This document shows positions 16,635 to 25,568 of a DNA stretch of 42,499 bases, piece after piece; position 1 is the stretch's first letter, and each line of letters begins with the position of its first letter. The notes under the pieces were generated by a model, which did not search any database, was not told the DNA's origin, and saw nothing but the letters and a program-made list of their open reading frames with translations. The translations under genes and the position numbers were made by a program. The stretch comes from an uncultured Bacillaceae bacterium (GTDB lineage: Bacteria > Bacillota > Bacilli > Bacillales > Caldibacillaceae): positions 1 through 42,499 of the forward strand of contig CALKAK010000118.1 in assembly GCA_937983015.1 (NCBI GenBank), read 5' to 3'.

Positions 16635-18352
16635 TGTCACACATCATTAAAGGGATTCCGGCATCGAGCGGGATCGCGATTGCCAAAGCTTACCTGCTCG
16701 TTGATCCGGATTTATCTTTTGCCAAAAAATCAGTGGAAAACACGGATGCAGAAGTTGAACGACTAGAAAGTGCTATCGAACATGTGAAAGAACAAGTTAC
16801 AACCATTAAAGAACATGTGGAAAAATCATTGGGTCCTGATAAAGCGGCGATTTTTGATGCCCATTTAATGATTTTGCAAGACCCCGAGTTTTTGACACCT
16901 GTGAAGGAAAAAATCGCCCGTGACCGTGTGAATGCCGAACATGCTCTAAAAGAAACGGCTGAAGAGTTCATCACCATTTTCGAAAGCATGGATAATCAAT
17001 ACATGCGTGAGCGGGCTAGCGATATTCGCGATGTCTCAAAACGAATTCTCGCATCATTACTGGATGTTGAGTTACCTAATCCGGGATTGGTCAGCGAAGA
17101 AGTCATCCTTGTTGCTTATGATTTAACACCATCAGACACAGCCCAGTTAAATAAACAATATGTGAAAGGGTTTGTCACCGATATCGGTGGTCGCACCTCC
17201 CATTCGGCGATCATGGCCCGTTCAATGGAAATCCCGGCGATCGTCGGAGCGAAATGTGCGACCCATGATATTGAAAATGGGGATCTTGTGGTTTTAGACG
17301 GTCTGAGCGGTGAGGTGCATATCAATCCGACGGAAGAGGTACTAAATAAATATCGGGAGCTACAGGCGGAATACAAAAAGCAACAACAGGAATGGGCAAA
17401 ACTTGTCAATGAACCGTCCATCACTCAAGATGGTCATCGGGTCGAGCTTGTAGCGAACATCGGAAATCCCGATGATGTTGAAGGTGCTCTGAAATATGGT
17501 GCCGAAGGCGTCGGGTTATTCCGTACAGAATTTCTTTACATGGACCGGGATGAACTCCCGGATGAAGAGGTCCAGTTTGAAGCTTACAAAACCGTACTGG
17601 AAAAAATGGGGGATAAACCGGTTATCATCCGGACACTAGATATCGGTGGTGATAAAAAGTTACCGTATTTAACATTGCCAGAAGAAATGAATCCGTTTCT
17701 GGGTGTCCGTGCGATCCGTTTATGCCTTGAACGACCGGATTTGTTCCGGACCCAGTTACGCGCATTATTGCGTGCCAGCGTATACGGCAACTTAAAAATC
17801 ATGTTTCCGATGATCGCGACTCTCGATGAGTTCCGGGAAGCGAAACAACTATTTTTAGAAGAAAAAGAAAAATTAATCCAGGAAGGGATTCCGGTTTCCG
17901 AATCCATCGAACTCGGCATCATGGTGGAAATTCCGTCGACAGCAGTTCTTGCGGATCATTTTGCCAAAGAAGTTGATTTCTTCAGTATTGGAACCAATGA
18001 CTTGATTCAATATACAATGGCAGCGGACCGCATGAACGAACGGGTTTCCTACCTCTATCAACCATATCATCCTGCCATATTACGATTGATTAAAAACGTG
18101 ATCGACGCATCCCATAGAGAAGGAAAATGGACCGGCATGTGTGGTGAGATGGCCGGAGATGAAACCGCAATTCCGATTCTTCTCGGTTTGGGACTGGATG
18201 AATTTTCAATGAGCGCTTCCTCAATTTTACGTGCCCGTTCATTGATTCGCAATTTATCAAAGAAAGAGATGGAAGAACTGGCTGAAAAAGCGCTAACCTT
18301 ATCGAGTGCTGAGGAAGTTGTCTCTCTCGTCAAGGAATTCAGGAAAGAATGA
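16634..18352 (+). CDS. ptsI: Phosphoenolpyruvate-protein phosphotransferase, PTS enzyme I
   Basis: 572 residues, full family length. The N-terminal HPr-binding and phosphohistidine domain has GGRTSHSAIMARS with the active His190. The C-terminal PEP-binding barrel has RTEFLYM, IMVEIPS and the GMCGEMAGD signature with the catalytic cysteine. It starts at ATG 16634, overlapping the ptsH stop. A terminator follows the gene, so ptsHI forms the end of the unit. Confidence 0.98.
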   Translation: MSHIIKGIPASSGIAIAKAYLLVDPDLSFAKKSVENTDAEVERLESAIEHVKEQVTTIKEHVEKSLGPDKAAIFDAHLMILQDPEFLTPVKEKIARDRVNAEHALKETAEEFITIFESMDNQYMRERASDIRDVSKRILASLLDVELPNPGLVSEEVILVAYDLTPSDTAQLNKQYVKGFVTDIGGRTSHSAIMARSMEIPAIVGAKCATHDIENGDLVVLDGLSGEVHINPTEEVLNKYRELQAEYKKQQQEWAKLVNEPSITQDGHRVELVANIGNPDDVEGALKYGAEGVGLFRTEFLYMDRDELPDEEVQFEAYKTVLEKMGDKPVIIRTLDIGGDKKLPYLTLPEEMNPFLGVRAIRLCLERPDLFRTQLRALLRASVYGNLKIMFPMIATLDEFREAKQLFLEEKEKLIQEGIPVSESIELGIMVEIPSTAVLADHFAKEVDFFSIGTNDLIQYTMAADRMNERVSYLYQPYHPAILRLIKNVIDASHREGKWTGMCGEMAGDETAIPILLGLGLDEFSMSASSILRARSLIRNLSKKEMEELAEKALTLSSAEEVVSLVKEFRKE

Positions 18353-18363
18353 GTGTATAAAAG

Positions 18364-18400
18364 AAAAATCACATGACAAATCCGGTCATGTGATTTTTTT
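18364..18400 (+). terminator. Terminator of ptsHI
   Basis: A perfect 14-base stem, AAAAATCACATGAC (18364-18377) with GTCATGTGATTTTT (18385-18398), and a T run. Confidence 0.9.
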
Positions 18401-18424
18401 ATCACGAAATGGAAGGTGAATGTT

Positions 18425-19300
18425 TTGCCAGAAAAAAAAGAAACCATCGGTTTCATCGGCCTCGGTATCATGGGAAAAAGTATGGCCGGACATATTTTAC
18501 GGGCTGGTTACCCGCTTGTAGTTTATAATCGAACGAAAAAAAAGGCGGATGAATTGGTTGCCAGGGGCGCGAAATGGGCGGATTCTCCGGCTGAAGTCGC
18601 CGCACAATCCGATATCGTTTTAACGATCGTTGGCTTTCCTGAGGATGTGGAAGAAGTTTATTTAGGTAAAAAAGGACTTTTCACCCGGGGGAAAGCGGGG
18701 AGTGTATACATCGATTTAACTACTTCATCACCAACACTTGCACAGAAGCTCGCGGAAATCGGGATGGAAAAAGGCATTCACGTCCTGGATGCTCCGGTTT
18801 CAGGCGGGGATATCGGGGCGAAAAACGCCACGCTGGCGATAATGGTCGGCGGAGAAAAAGCAGCATATGAAAAGGTTTTGCCGATTTTACAATTGCGGGG
18901 AAAAAAGATCACCTATATTGGCCCGGCCGGTGCGGGCCAGCATACGAAAATGGCGAACCAGATCGCAATCGCCACGAATATGATCGGTGTTTGTGAATCG
19001 CTCGTTTACGCAAAAAAAGCCGGGCTCGATGTCCAGAAAGTATTTGACACGATCTCAACAGGAGCGGCCAAGAGCTTTTCCCTAAGCTCTTACGGACCAC
19101 GTATCATTAAAGGGGATTATTCACCAGGCTTTTTCATCAAACATTTCATAAAAGATATGCGCATCGCCTTAAATGAGGCGGAAAAAATGGGAATCGAATT
19201 TCCGGGGCTCGCCCTGGCAAAGGAAATGTATGAAAAACTGGCAAAAGAAGGCGAAGAAAACAGCGGTACTCAGGCACTGATCAAATACTGGGATTGGTAA
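18425..19300 (+). CDS. ykwC: NAD(P)-dependent beta-hydroxyacid dehydrogenase, YkwC-like
   Basis: 291 residues, the 3-hydroxyisobutyrate/6-phosphogluconate dehydrogenase superfamily. An N-terminal Rossmann motif GFIGLGIMGKSM, the substrate-binding DAPVSGGDIGA loop and the catalytic lysine in GAGQHTKMANQ are visible. A GTG at 18416 overlaps the ribosome site, so the TTG at 18425 (GGAAGGTGA five bases upstream) is preferred and matches the family N-terminus. Relatives include tartronate semialdehyde reductase, which makes glycerate, but nothing here shows that substrate. B. subtilis ykwC stands in the same order after ptsHI. Confidence 0.88.
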   Translation: MPEKKETIGFIGLGIMGKSMAGHILRAGYPLVVYNRTKKKADELVARGAKWADSPAEVAAQSDIVLTIVGFPEDVEEVYLGKKGLFTRGKAGSVYIDLTTSSPTLAQKLAEIGMEKGIHVLDAPVSGGDIGAKNATLAIMVGGEKAAYEKVLPILQLRGKKITYIGPAGAGQHTKMANQIAIATNMIGVCESLVYAKKAGLDVQKVFDTISTGAAKSFSLSSYGPRIIKGDYSPGFFIKHFIKDMRIALNEAEKMGIEFPGLALAKEMYEKLAKEGEENSGTQALIKYWDW

Positions 19301-19444
19301 ACGGGACCCTTAATGTAAGTACGAAGTTTGAACAAGTGCCAGGAAGTATATAGTTGATGTTCGTTTTTCCCATAGTGACAAAGTCCGGTGGAAATTTTGT
19401 TAAAGTAGATATTGTCAGCAGTAAATAGAGAGGAAAGGGATGAC

Positions 19445-19888
19445 ATGACAGACAACAGCGTCGAAATCAAGGAATACGAACAAGTCGTTGAATGCATCGT
19501 CGGGAGCGAGACGTATGCATTACCGATCTCCTGGGTGCAAGAAATCATCCAGCCTCAACCTGTCACACCCATTCCACGCGCCCATCCAGCGATCTTGGGG
19601 CTTACACTCGTTCGTGGAAAAGTTCTTCCCGTCATCGATTTGGCGACGGTTTTTGAAGGAGAAGATCGGGATGGGAAGGATAGCCGATTTATCGTTATGA
19701 AAATCCAAGAGGAAGAATTGATTTTCAACGTGCATGCCGTAAACGGTATTCAGCAAGCAGACAAGATCGAAGAACCAACAGACCTGTATCGGGAACGATC
19801 ATATGTTCACGGAGTGATTCCTAAAGGAGATCGTATTTTACTTGTGATCGATTTTCTAAAACTACTGGACGATATACGCCAGGGATAA
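19445..19888 (+). CDS. CheV-like chemotaxis coupling protein without receiver domain
   Basis: 147 residues made of a single CheW domain: VECIVGSETYALPISWVQEIIQP, LVRGKVLPVIDL and a final VIDFLKLL. The VQEIIQP segment and the later EEPTDLYRERSYVHGVI stretch resemble CheV more than CheW. CheV of B. subtilis is about 300 residues with a C-terminal response-regulator receiver. Here the frame ends with a stop and a terminator follows at once, so the receiver is absent. The locus, between ykwC and ykyB, is that of cheV. The start is ATG at 19445 with GGAAAGG upstream. A plain CheW function is the alternative. It would couple chemoreceptors to CheA. Confidence 0.82.
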   Translation: MTDNSVEIKEYEQVVECIVGSETYALPISWVQEIIQPQPVTPIPRAHPAILGLTLVRGKVLPVIDLATVFEGEDRDGKDSRFIVMKIQEEELIFNVHAVNGIQQADKIEEPTDLYRERSYVHGVIPKGDRILLVIDFLKLLDDIRQG

Positions 19889-19944
19889 AAAAAACCAATC
19901 ATTTCTCCTTACGCACCAGGTAAGGTAGAAATGATTGGTTTTTT
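19889..19944. terminator. Bidirectional terminator between the CheV-like gene and ykyB
   Basis: An 18-base stem AAAAAACCAATCATTTCT (19889-19906) with AGAAATGATTGGTTTTTT (19927-19944), extended inside by CCTTAC / GTAAGG. Confidence 0.92.
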
Positions 19945-19952
19945 AAATTTAT

Positions 19953-19966
19953 TGATAACGTTTTCA
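19953..19966 (+). promoter_or_regulatory. Cre-like sequence in a convergent intergenic region
   Basis: TGATAACGTTTTCA matches the cre consensus except at one position. It lies between two convergent genes just past their shared terminator, so no promoter is obvious and function is doubtful. Confidence 0.3.
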
Positions 19967-20054
19967 AATCAACTAACAATGCTATCCGCGGATTACCGGT
20001 AAAGCGGCGATCCGCTTGCAATATCCCCATGATATTAATCCGGACCGTTCATTC

Positions 20055-20519
20055 CTAGTATTCTCCGAGCCGTTTGAAAACCGGTTTTACGTAGCGAGGT
20101 TTTTTATAGTAGGGGTAGCGGCGTAACTTTTCATCTGGTTGGATCCCGGTGTAGGCCTGCAAAAGTCGCTTTGCTTTTCCTAATGATAAGACCGTTTTCG
20201 GGTTGCGAATCGAATCGTCGAGGGAACCGAGGTTTTTTAACGTTTTCAGATCCTCTTTCGTTGGCGGAATATGGAAATAATAGTTGCCGCAAGAAATGAG
20301 CACGTCCAGCTGTTGCTGACTGAATCTCGGATTGCGCGAATAATGCAGTCCGATTTTTTTGGCTTTCCCTTCTTTGAGCATCTTCTGAATCGTGGCGTGT
20401 TTAAGGCGGTACAAGTATTTTGGGTCCGGTGCGGTTTTCGCATGACGGTTGACGATGAATAAGGCTCTGGCTAATTGGTCCGTGGAAAAATCCCAATTTT
20501 GCTGTTTCGTTGAATCCAT
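20055..20519 (-). CDS. ykyB: YkyB family conserved protein
   Basis: 154 residues, basic and soluble, recognised as YkyB (HAKTAPDPKYLYRLKHATIQKMLKEGKAKKIGLHYS). No known catalytic motif is seen and the function is unknown. The ATG at 20519 was chosen; an in-frame TTG lies just before it, but AAGGAGGAG is better spaced for the ATG. The start overlaps the end of the broken ykuE gene upstream (stop-start overlap), so the two were one operon. Gene order cheV-ykyB-ykuE corresponds to B. subtilis. Confidence 0.85.
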   Translation of the reverse strand: MDSTKQQNWDFSTDQLARALFIVNRHAKTAPDPKYLYRLKHATIQKMLKEGKAKKIGLHYSRNPRFSQQQLDVLISCGNYYFHIPPTKEDLKTLKNLGSLDDSIRNPKTVLSLGKAKRLLQAYTGIQPDEKLRRYPYYKKPRYVKPVFKRLGEY

Positions 20520-21402
20520 CAAGCTCCTCCTTTTTTATGGGAATGATGAAGCGAAAGCACCGTTATCTCCGGTTTGGCTAGAAAACGATAAGGGAGTCGG
20601 GTCGTTCCGAGGCCGCGATTGACATATAGTAAAAAGTAGTCTCCCATTTCGTAAAGGCCCTCCGGATATTTTTTCCGAGTGGGGGTGTGATGATCGGACC
20701 GAAAAACGGGAGCTGAACCTATCCGCCGTGGGAATGAGCACTGATTTGCAAGTGAACCGGATAATGTTTTATTATATCGGCGATATCCGGTACGTGAGAA
20801 ATTAAAATATTGAAGGTTTTTTTCGTCAATCCCCGTAGCGCACGGTCAAGATCGGGTTTTCCAAGCAGCCAATCGTCGATGCCCGCGAGCATGATCCGTT
20901 CTTCTTTCTTTACAATCGGTACCGCTTCATTCATTAACAGGGTGAAACCGGCCCCTTCCATGATATGTACATTTATTTCCGATCCATAGCCGCCATGATC
21001 ATGATTGCCATAAACCGCAAATTTCCCAAAGGGTGCCTGTATTTCATTGAGTAGAAGAATCGTTTCCTGTATCTCGATAAAGGTGAGAAGATTATCGACA
21101 AGATCCCCGGAAAAAATAATAAGATCTAGCTTTTCTTTTTGGATCAGCTATACGACTTTTTCCAGTTGATTTATGTCGAAATGAAAACCGAGATGGGTGT
21201 CGCTGAACTGGGCGATCGTGAATCGATGGAATGATGGTGAAATAGCGGGATGTTTAATCGGTACGTGGTTAATCTCGATACAGCGAGGCTCTAACTTGTT
21301 CATGTAAACGGCACCGGCTACCGTTCCAATTGCTATGCCTGCCAGCGTACAAACGGCTTTCGTTAAAAAACTTCTTCGCGACATTCGCCCCTCATCAACC
21401 AT
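20519..21402 (-). pseudogene. ykuE: ykuE metallophosphoesterase, broken by two TAG stops and a frameshift
   Basis: Read through, the gene would encode about 290 residues of a calcineurin-like phosphoesterase. The start has a twin-arginine signal (SRRSFLTK followed by a hydrophobic stretch). Then come FSDTHLG, FSGDLVDN, YGNHDHGG and SAHSHGG, the metal-binding motifs. TAG interrupts at 21148-21150 (after QLEKVV) and again at 20719-20721, where family members have Gln after HGG. Near the run of five G at 20681-20685 the frame shifts by two bases inserted or one lost. After it the expected YPEGLYEMGDYF and VNRGLGTTRLPYRFLAKPEI appear in another frame and end in TGA overlapping the ykyB start. B. 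subtilis YkuE is exported by the Tat system to the wall. Decay looks fairly recent. Confidence 0.9.
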
Positions 21403-21664
21403 TGTTTTCCCCCGGCGATCGTATTCTTCTTCTATGATAGCAGATATTTGGCAGGACCGGTACTTTTTTATGCTGCTTTCCTGGGGAAATGACGGGCATT
21501 TTATTCCATGATCCGATTAACATGTTTTTTCTTTGAACAAGGTTGAAACTTACGGTGGCCCCCATAAAAAAATAGCCTGTATATCCTTTACGAAAACTTT
21601 GACATATATTATTATAGAAAATGGATGCAAAAACACGGAATACGGAATGAATGGATGAAGACCG

Positions 21665-21865
21665 ATGCATAAGATGGAAGTATTAATGGTACCGACAACG
21701 TCAGGATTAATGAAGATTTACATTTATGGCTTTCAAAATGGCGGTGCCGGGAAAGTATACGCAACATTGAATCAACGAATCAGTACAAGTAAAGGTTATA
21801 ACAAAAGATTGGCGATCATTCGGGCAGTAGAACGCTTGCATCAATCGTTCACGAATAAATACTAA
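21665..21865 (+). CDS. Hypothetical small protein, uncertain
   Basis: 66 codons: MHKMEVLMVPTTSGLMKIY...QRISTSKGYNK...HQSFTNKY. It is basic and soluble. No convincing ribosome site precedes either ATG (21665 or 21674). A TTGACA is present at 21599-21604, but no -10 is well placed. It may be a real small gene or a chance frame; I do not recognise a family. Confidence 0.35.
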   Translation: MHKMEVLMVPTTSGLMKIYIYGFQNGGAGKVYATLNQRISTSKGYNKRLAIIRAVERLHQSFTNKY

Positions 21866-22230
21866 ATTATTAGAATCGTTTCTGGTTGAATCTCTTTTCT
21901 TACGCCACGACGAAATCGACATTATTTTTTCACCCGTATTTTTCCCCACTATTGGAAACGGTTACAAATATCCCGACCGATTAAAACTTTCATCCCATTT
22001 CCATTTTTCAATAGTAATTTCATTGAAAATCATGAATTTGTTGTGATTTGGCCAGGAAATTCATTGAAGTTTGAACCTATGAGTCTATTTTTAGCAAGAT
22101 TACAAAAAGATTTAGTATCTCTTAAGAATTTAGAAATATTTATATTGTACTCTTTCTAAATGTATGAACAGGCGAGTACAAATATTATGTTAATAAAATA
22201 TACGTATGAACGAGATAGGAGCGAATGTGT
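21866..22230. other. Intergenic region before darB, with cre-like site and dyad
   Basis: No gene is seen. TGGAAACGGTTACA (21953-21966) fits the cre consensus except at one position. An inverted repeat TTGTACTC (22145-22152) / GAGTACAA (22174-22181) stands about 50-85 bases before darB. No confident promoter was placed. Confidence 0.4.
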
Positions 22231-22674
22231 ATGAGTAAAGTTCTTGCGTATTCGATCTTGAAAAATGAAATTCGCGATATCATTATACCGGCTGACAAAG
22301 TAGCGAATGTGCTCTTAGGGAACAATTTAGAACATGCACTACTGGTGCTTACGAAATCTGGATATACCGCGATTCCGGTATTGGATACGGATTATAAGCT
22401 ACATGGTTTAATCAGTACACCGTTGATTCTTGATGCAACATTGGGCCTGGAAAGAATTGAATTTGAAAATCTGGAACATATAAAAGTAGAGGAAGTAATG
22501 AATCGGGATATTCCTACTTTAAAACTGTACGATCCTTTTGAAAAAGCGTTGAATTTGCTAATCAACCATCCGTTTCTCTGTGTGGTTGACGATGAAAAAT
22601 ACTTTGAAGGAATAATAACACGACGGGTAATTTTAAAAAAACTTGCCGCATTTTTACATCAAGATCTCCGTTAA
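22231..22674 (+). CDS. darB: CBS-domain c-di-AMP receptor DarB (YkuL/CbpB)
   Basis: 147 residues consisting of two CBS motifs. The stretches ADKVAxVxxGNNLEHALLVLTKxGYTAIPVLD and LERIEFE closely match B. subtilis YkuL, now DarB, and Listeria CbpB. That protein binds c-di-AMP and, when apo, stimulates the (p)ppGpp synthetase Rel and pyruvate carboxylase. Two ATGs are possible (22225 and 22231); the second is better spaced from AGGAG. A strong terminator follows, so it is monocistronic. With KtrC, another c-di-AMP target, it links the region to that messenger. Confidence 0.92.
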   Translation: MSKVLAYSILKNEIRDIIIPADKVANVLLGNNLEHALLVLTKSGYTAIPVLDTDYKLHGLISTPLILDATLGLERIEFENLEHIKVEEVMNRDIPTLKLYDPFEKALNLLINHPFLCVVDDEKYFEGIITRRVILKKLAAFLHQDLR

Positions 22675-22676
22675 AG

Positions 22677-22702
22677 AATCCCTCCCTTTTGGAGGGATTT
22701 TG
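22677..22702 (+). terminator. Terminator of darB
   Basis: AATCCCTCC (22677-22685) pairs with GGAGGGATT (22691-22699), followed by TTTG. Confidence 0.85.
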
Positions 22703-22850
22703 CTTTATGGCGTTTTTTGAATCAACCAGTTGTGCGGCCGGTTAAATGTGTACCGGGTTCGTTAGGTCCCGGTAAAGAAAACAGGAAAAGGCAGAATTTT
22801 GTCGAAATAATAAATTAACAGAAGGTTGTCCTGGAAAGAGAGGGATCTAG

Positions 22851-25289
22851 ATGGAAGAAGTAGGAAATACTGATGTTAAAACGCGTTTAAAAGTGCCCGT
22901 TCGCAATCTGCGTAAGGAAACGAACCCGGATATTTTCCCTTTTGAAACAACCGCTGAGCTGGAGAAAAAACCGAATCAGATGATCGGGCAAGAACGGGCG
23001 GTCCAGGCGATGGATTTCGGTTTGTCAGTCGAGCAATTCGGATATAACTTGTTCGTTGTCGGTCCGACGGGTACTGGAAAAATGACATTAACCCTCGAGA
23101 GCGTTAAGAAACTGGCGAGCACCATGCCAGTCCCTAATGATTGGTGTTATGTTTATAATTTCGAAAATCCTGACCATCCACTCGTCCTGTCCTTTCCCGC
23201 TGGTGAAGGTCTGCGATTTCAGCGTAAAATAGAAGTTTTGCTCGTTGATATTGAACGAGAATTGAAATCGGCATTTTCCAGCGATATATATGAGAAAAAC
23301 AAACGGAAGATCATCGATGAATACCGGAGCAAGATGGAAGAACTCTGGAAAGAAACGGACGAATTCGCATTAAACCATCATGTGAAAATCGAAAGGACCC
23401 CACAAGGAATTAATACTTACCCCCTCCTTTTTGGTCAGCCGATCAATATTCAAGATTACGAGAAGTTATCGGAAGAAAATCGCGAGTTGCTACGGGAAAG
23501 GGAAAAAATAGTCGAGGAAAAAATTCAAGAAACCGTGCGTGAATTAAGAAAACTGGATGAACGGCTACGTAAAGAACTTGATCACTTCATGACGAAGACG
23601 GCTGCTTTTGCCGTGGAAGGGCTCTTTCTCCCTTTGAAAGAAGAATATAAAGATCATGAGAAAGTACTCGCCTATCTCGATGCATATTTTCATGATGTGG
23701 TCACACATTACTCGGATTTTATCGAGGATGAAAACGAGCAAAAAATTTTTGGAACCCTTCTTGATCAAAGAGAACAGCGTTTGAAAAGATATAAGGTAAA
23801 TTTGTTCGTAAACAACCGGCATCTCCAGGGAGCACCGGTCATTTACGAGCCGAACCCGACATACCACAATCTATTCGGAAAAATCGAATACCAGGGTTCA
23901 TTCGGTAGTTGGATTACGGATTTTACCCGCATCAAACCTGGGGACCTACATCTGGCTAACGGTGGATTCTTAATCTTACAGGCGAATGAGTTATTACAAC
24001 AACCTTTCGTCTGGTCGCGCCTCAAACGAACCCTGCAAACCAAAAGCATTCAAATAGAAAATCTTTACGAAGAGCGGGCGGCTTTCCCGACGGCGGCTTT
24101 GAGGCCGGAAGCGATTCCGCTTAATATCAAAGTGATCATCATCGGTTCCTATCAGATTTACGAACTATTATCGCTTTTAGATGATGATTTTCACAAACTG
24201 TTTAAAGTGAAGGTAGAATTCAATACATTCATGAAACGTACGAAAGAAAATTGTCTGAAGATGGGAAGGTTTGTGAAGAACTTCGCCGAAGCAGAAGGAT
24301 TGCTGCCTTTTCACCGCCGTGCCGTCTGCAAAGTGATCGATTATAGTTCCCGCTTAGTACAAGATCAAGAAAAATTATCCACCCACTTTCAGGAGATTAC
24401 AAAAGTACTTGTTGAATCCAGCTACTGGGCGCAAAAAGAAGGGGCTCCATTTGTCGATCGCGAGCATGTCATCCGGGCGCTGAAAGAAAAGATGCAACGA
24501 TCGAATCATATTTTTGAAATGTATCGTGAGATGATTAAGAATGGCACGATCATGGTAGATACCGAAGGCTACCGGATCGGGCAAATCAATGGACTGGCAG
24601 TCATCGGGATCGGAGATACGGCTTTCGGAATTCCGACGAAAATCACCGCCCGGACGTATGTCGGGAAAAGCGGCATCATGAATATCGAACGGGAAACGGC
24701 TTTGAGCGGACAGATTCACAATAAAGGGTTAATGATTCTCACCGGTTTTCTTTCCGGGGAGTTTGCGAAGAACAAGCCGATTCCCTTATCGGCCAGCATA
24801 ACTTTTGAACAGACGTATACCCCGATCGACGGCGATAGCGCCTCCAGTACCGAGCTATATGCATTGCTTTCATCCCTTGCGGAAGTTCCGATCAATCAAG
24901 GCATTGCGGTTACTGGCTCGGTAAACCAGTGGGGTGAAATCCAGCCGATCGGTGGTGTCAATGAGAAGATCGAAGGTTTCTTCCAGATTTGTAAGGAAAA
25001 AGGCTTAACCGGTGAGCAGGGCGTCATCATCCCGGAACAAAATGTGGTCAATTTGATGTTGAATGATGAAGTAATTGAGGCTGTCAAAAATGGTGATTTT
25101 CACATTTGGGCGATCAAACATATAGCCGAGGGAATCGAAATCTTAACCGGTGTCCCGGCCGGCCATACCAAGGATGAAAACGGGAATTATCCACCCGGAA
25201 CGATATTCGCGAAAGTAGCCGAGCGGTTTCAACAAATGTATGAATCGTTTAAAAAAGAACAAAAAGAATCCAAAGAATCATCGTCTTAA
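22851..25289 (+). CDS. Lon-like ATP-dependent protease (AAA-Lon_C family)
   Basis: 812 residues. The N-terminal part has an atypical Walker A, GPTGTGKM, at 71-78, with Met where Ser or Thr normally binds Mg-ATP. A long coiled-coil insertion follows at about 130-320. The C-terminal Lon protease domain carries the catalytic dyad Ser663 (DGDSAS) and Lys706 (NEKIEGF), 43 residues apart as in Lon. No Lon substrate-binding N domain is present. The layout resembles the LonB/YcbZ-type proteases; the substrate is unknown. ATG with GAGAGGGAT upstream. It stands alone with its own terminator. An inverted repeat (TACCGGG / CCCGGTA, 22751-22774) lies in its leader. Confidence 0.88.
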   Translation: MEEVGNTDVKTRLKVPVRNLRKETNPDIFPFETTAELEKKPNQMIGQERAVQAMDFGLSVEQFGYNLFVVGPTGTGKMTLTLESVKKLASTMPVPNDWCYVYNFENPDHPLVLSFPAGEGLRFQRKIEVLLVDIERELKSAFSSDIYEKNKRKIIDEYRSKMEELWKETDEFALNHHVKIERTPQGINTYPLLFGQPINIQDYEKLSEENRELLREREKIVEEKIQETVRELRKLDERLRKELDHFMTKTAAFAVEGLFLPLKEEYKDHEKVLAYLDAYFHDVVTHYSDFIEDENEQKIFGTLLDQREQRLKRYKVNLFVNNRHLQGAPVIYEPNPTYHNLFGKIEYQGSFGSWITDFTRIKPGDLHLANGGFLILQANELLQQPFVWSRLKRTLQTKSIQIENLYEERAAFPTAALRPEAIPLNIKVIIIGSYQIYELLSLLDDDFHKLFKVKVEFNTFMKRTKENCLKMGRFVKNFAEAEGLLPFHRRAVCKVIDYSSRLVQDQEKLSTHFQEITKVLVESSYWAQKEGAPFVDREHVIRALKEKMQRSNHIFEMYREMIKNGTIMVDTEGYRIGQINGLAVIGIGDTAFGIPTKITARTYVGKSGIMNIERETALSGQIHNKGLMILTGFLSGEFAKNKPIPLSASITFEQTYTPIDGDSASSTELYALLSSLAEVPINQGIAVTGSVNQWGEIQPIGGVNEKIEGFFQICKEKGLTGEQGVIIPEQNVVNLMLNDEVIEAVKNGDFHIWAIKHIAEGIEILTGVPAGHTKDENGNYPPGTIFAKVAERFQQMYESFKKEQKESKESSS

Positions 25290-25317
25290 CCGGGTTGTAG
25301 TGACCTGGTTTTTTTTA
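25288..25317 (+). terminator. Terminator of the Lon-like protease gene
   Basis: AACCGGGT (25288-25295) pairs with ACCTGGTT (25303-25310, one G-U pair), followed by eight T. Confidence 0.8.
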
Positions 25318-25507
25318 TTAGGCGTCAATCGTTCATTTCGCTGATTGGATCGGACGAGATTGAACGTTCTTTTCAAATATCCAATGCCGTACAACTATCA
25401 ATAGTATCTGGAAAAAATACAAAAACGGACAGTTCCTCGCTCTATTTAAGGAGACGAATTCGTTATTTCCTGTTAAATCATAACGGTACGTATTTTCTCG
25501 TCTTTGA

Positions 25508-25554
25508 TGATATAATTTTCATGAACATGATCAGAATCAATAAGCTTTCCTTAT
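25508..25554 (+). promoter_or_regulatory. ccpC promoter (extended -10) and CcpC operator
   Basis: TGATATAAT (25508-25516) is an extended -10. Downstream, ATAA-N7-TTAT (25540-25554) is exactly the dyad described for CcpC binding at citrate-cycle promoters. It lies between promoter and start codon, fitting autoregulation. Confidence 0.6.
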
Positions 25555-25568
25555 AAGGGGCATAAACT

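Noticed and set aside
20719..21150. TAG in ykuE read as an amino acid (amber recoding)
   Set aside because: The same gene also has a frameshift, so simple decay explains the stops better.
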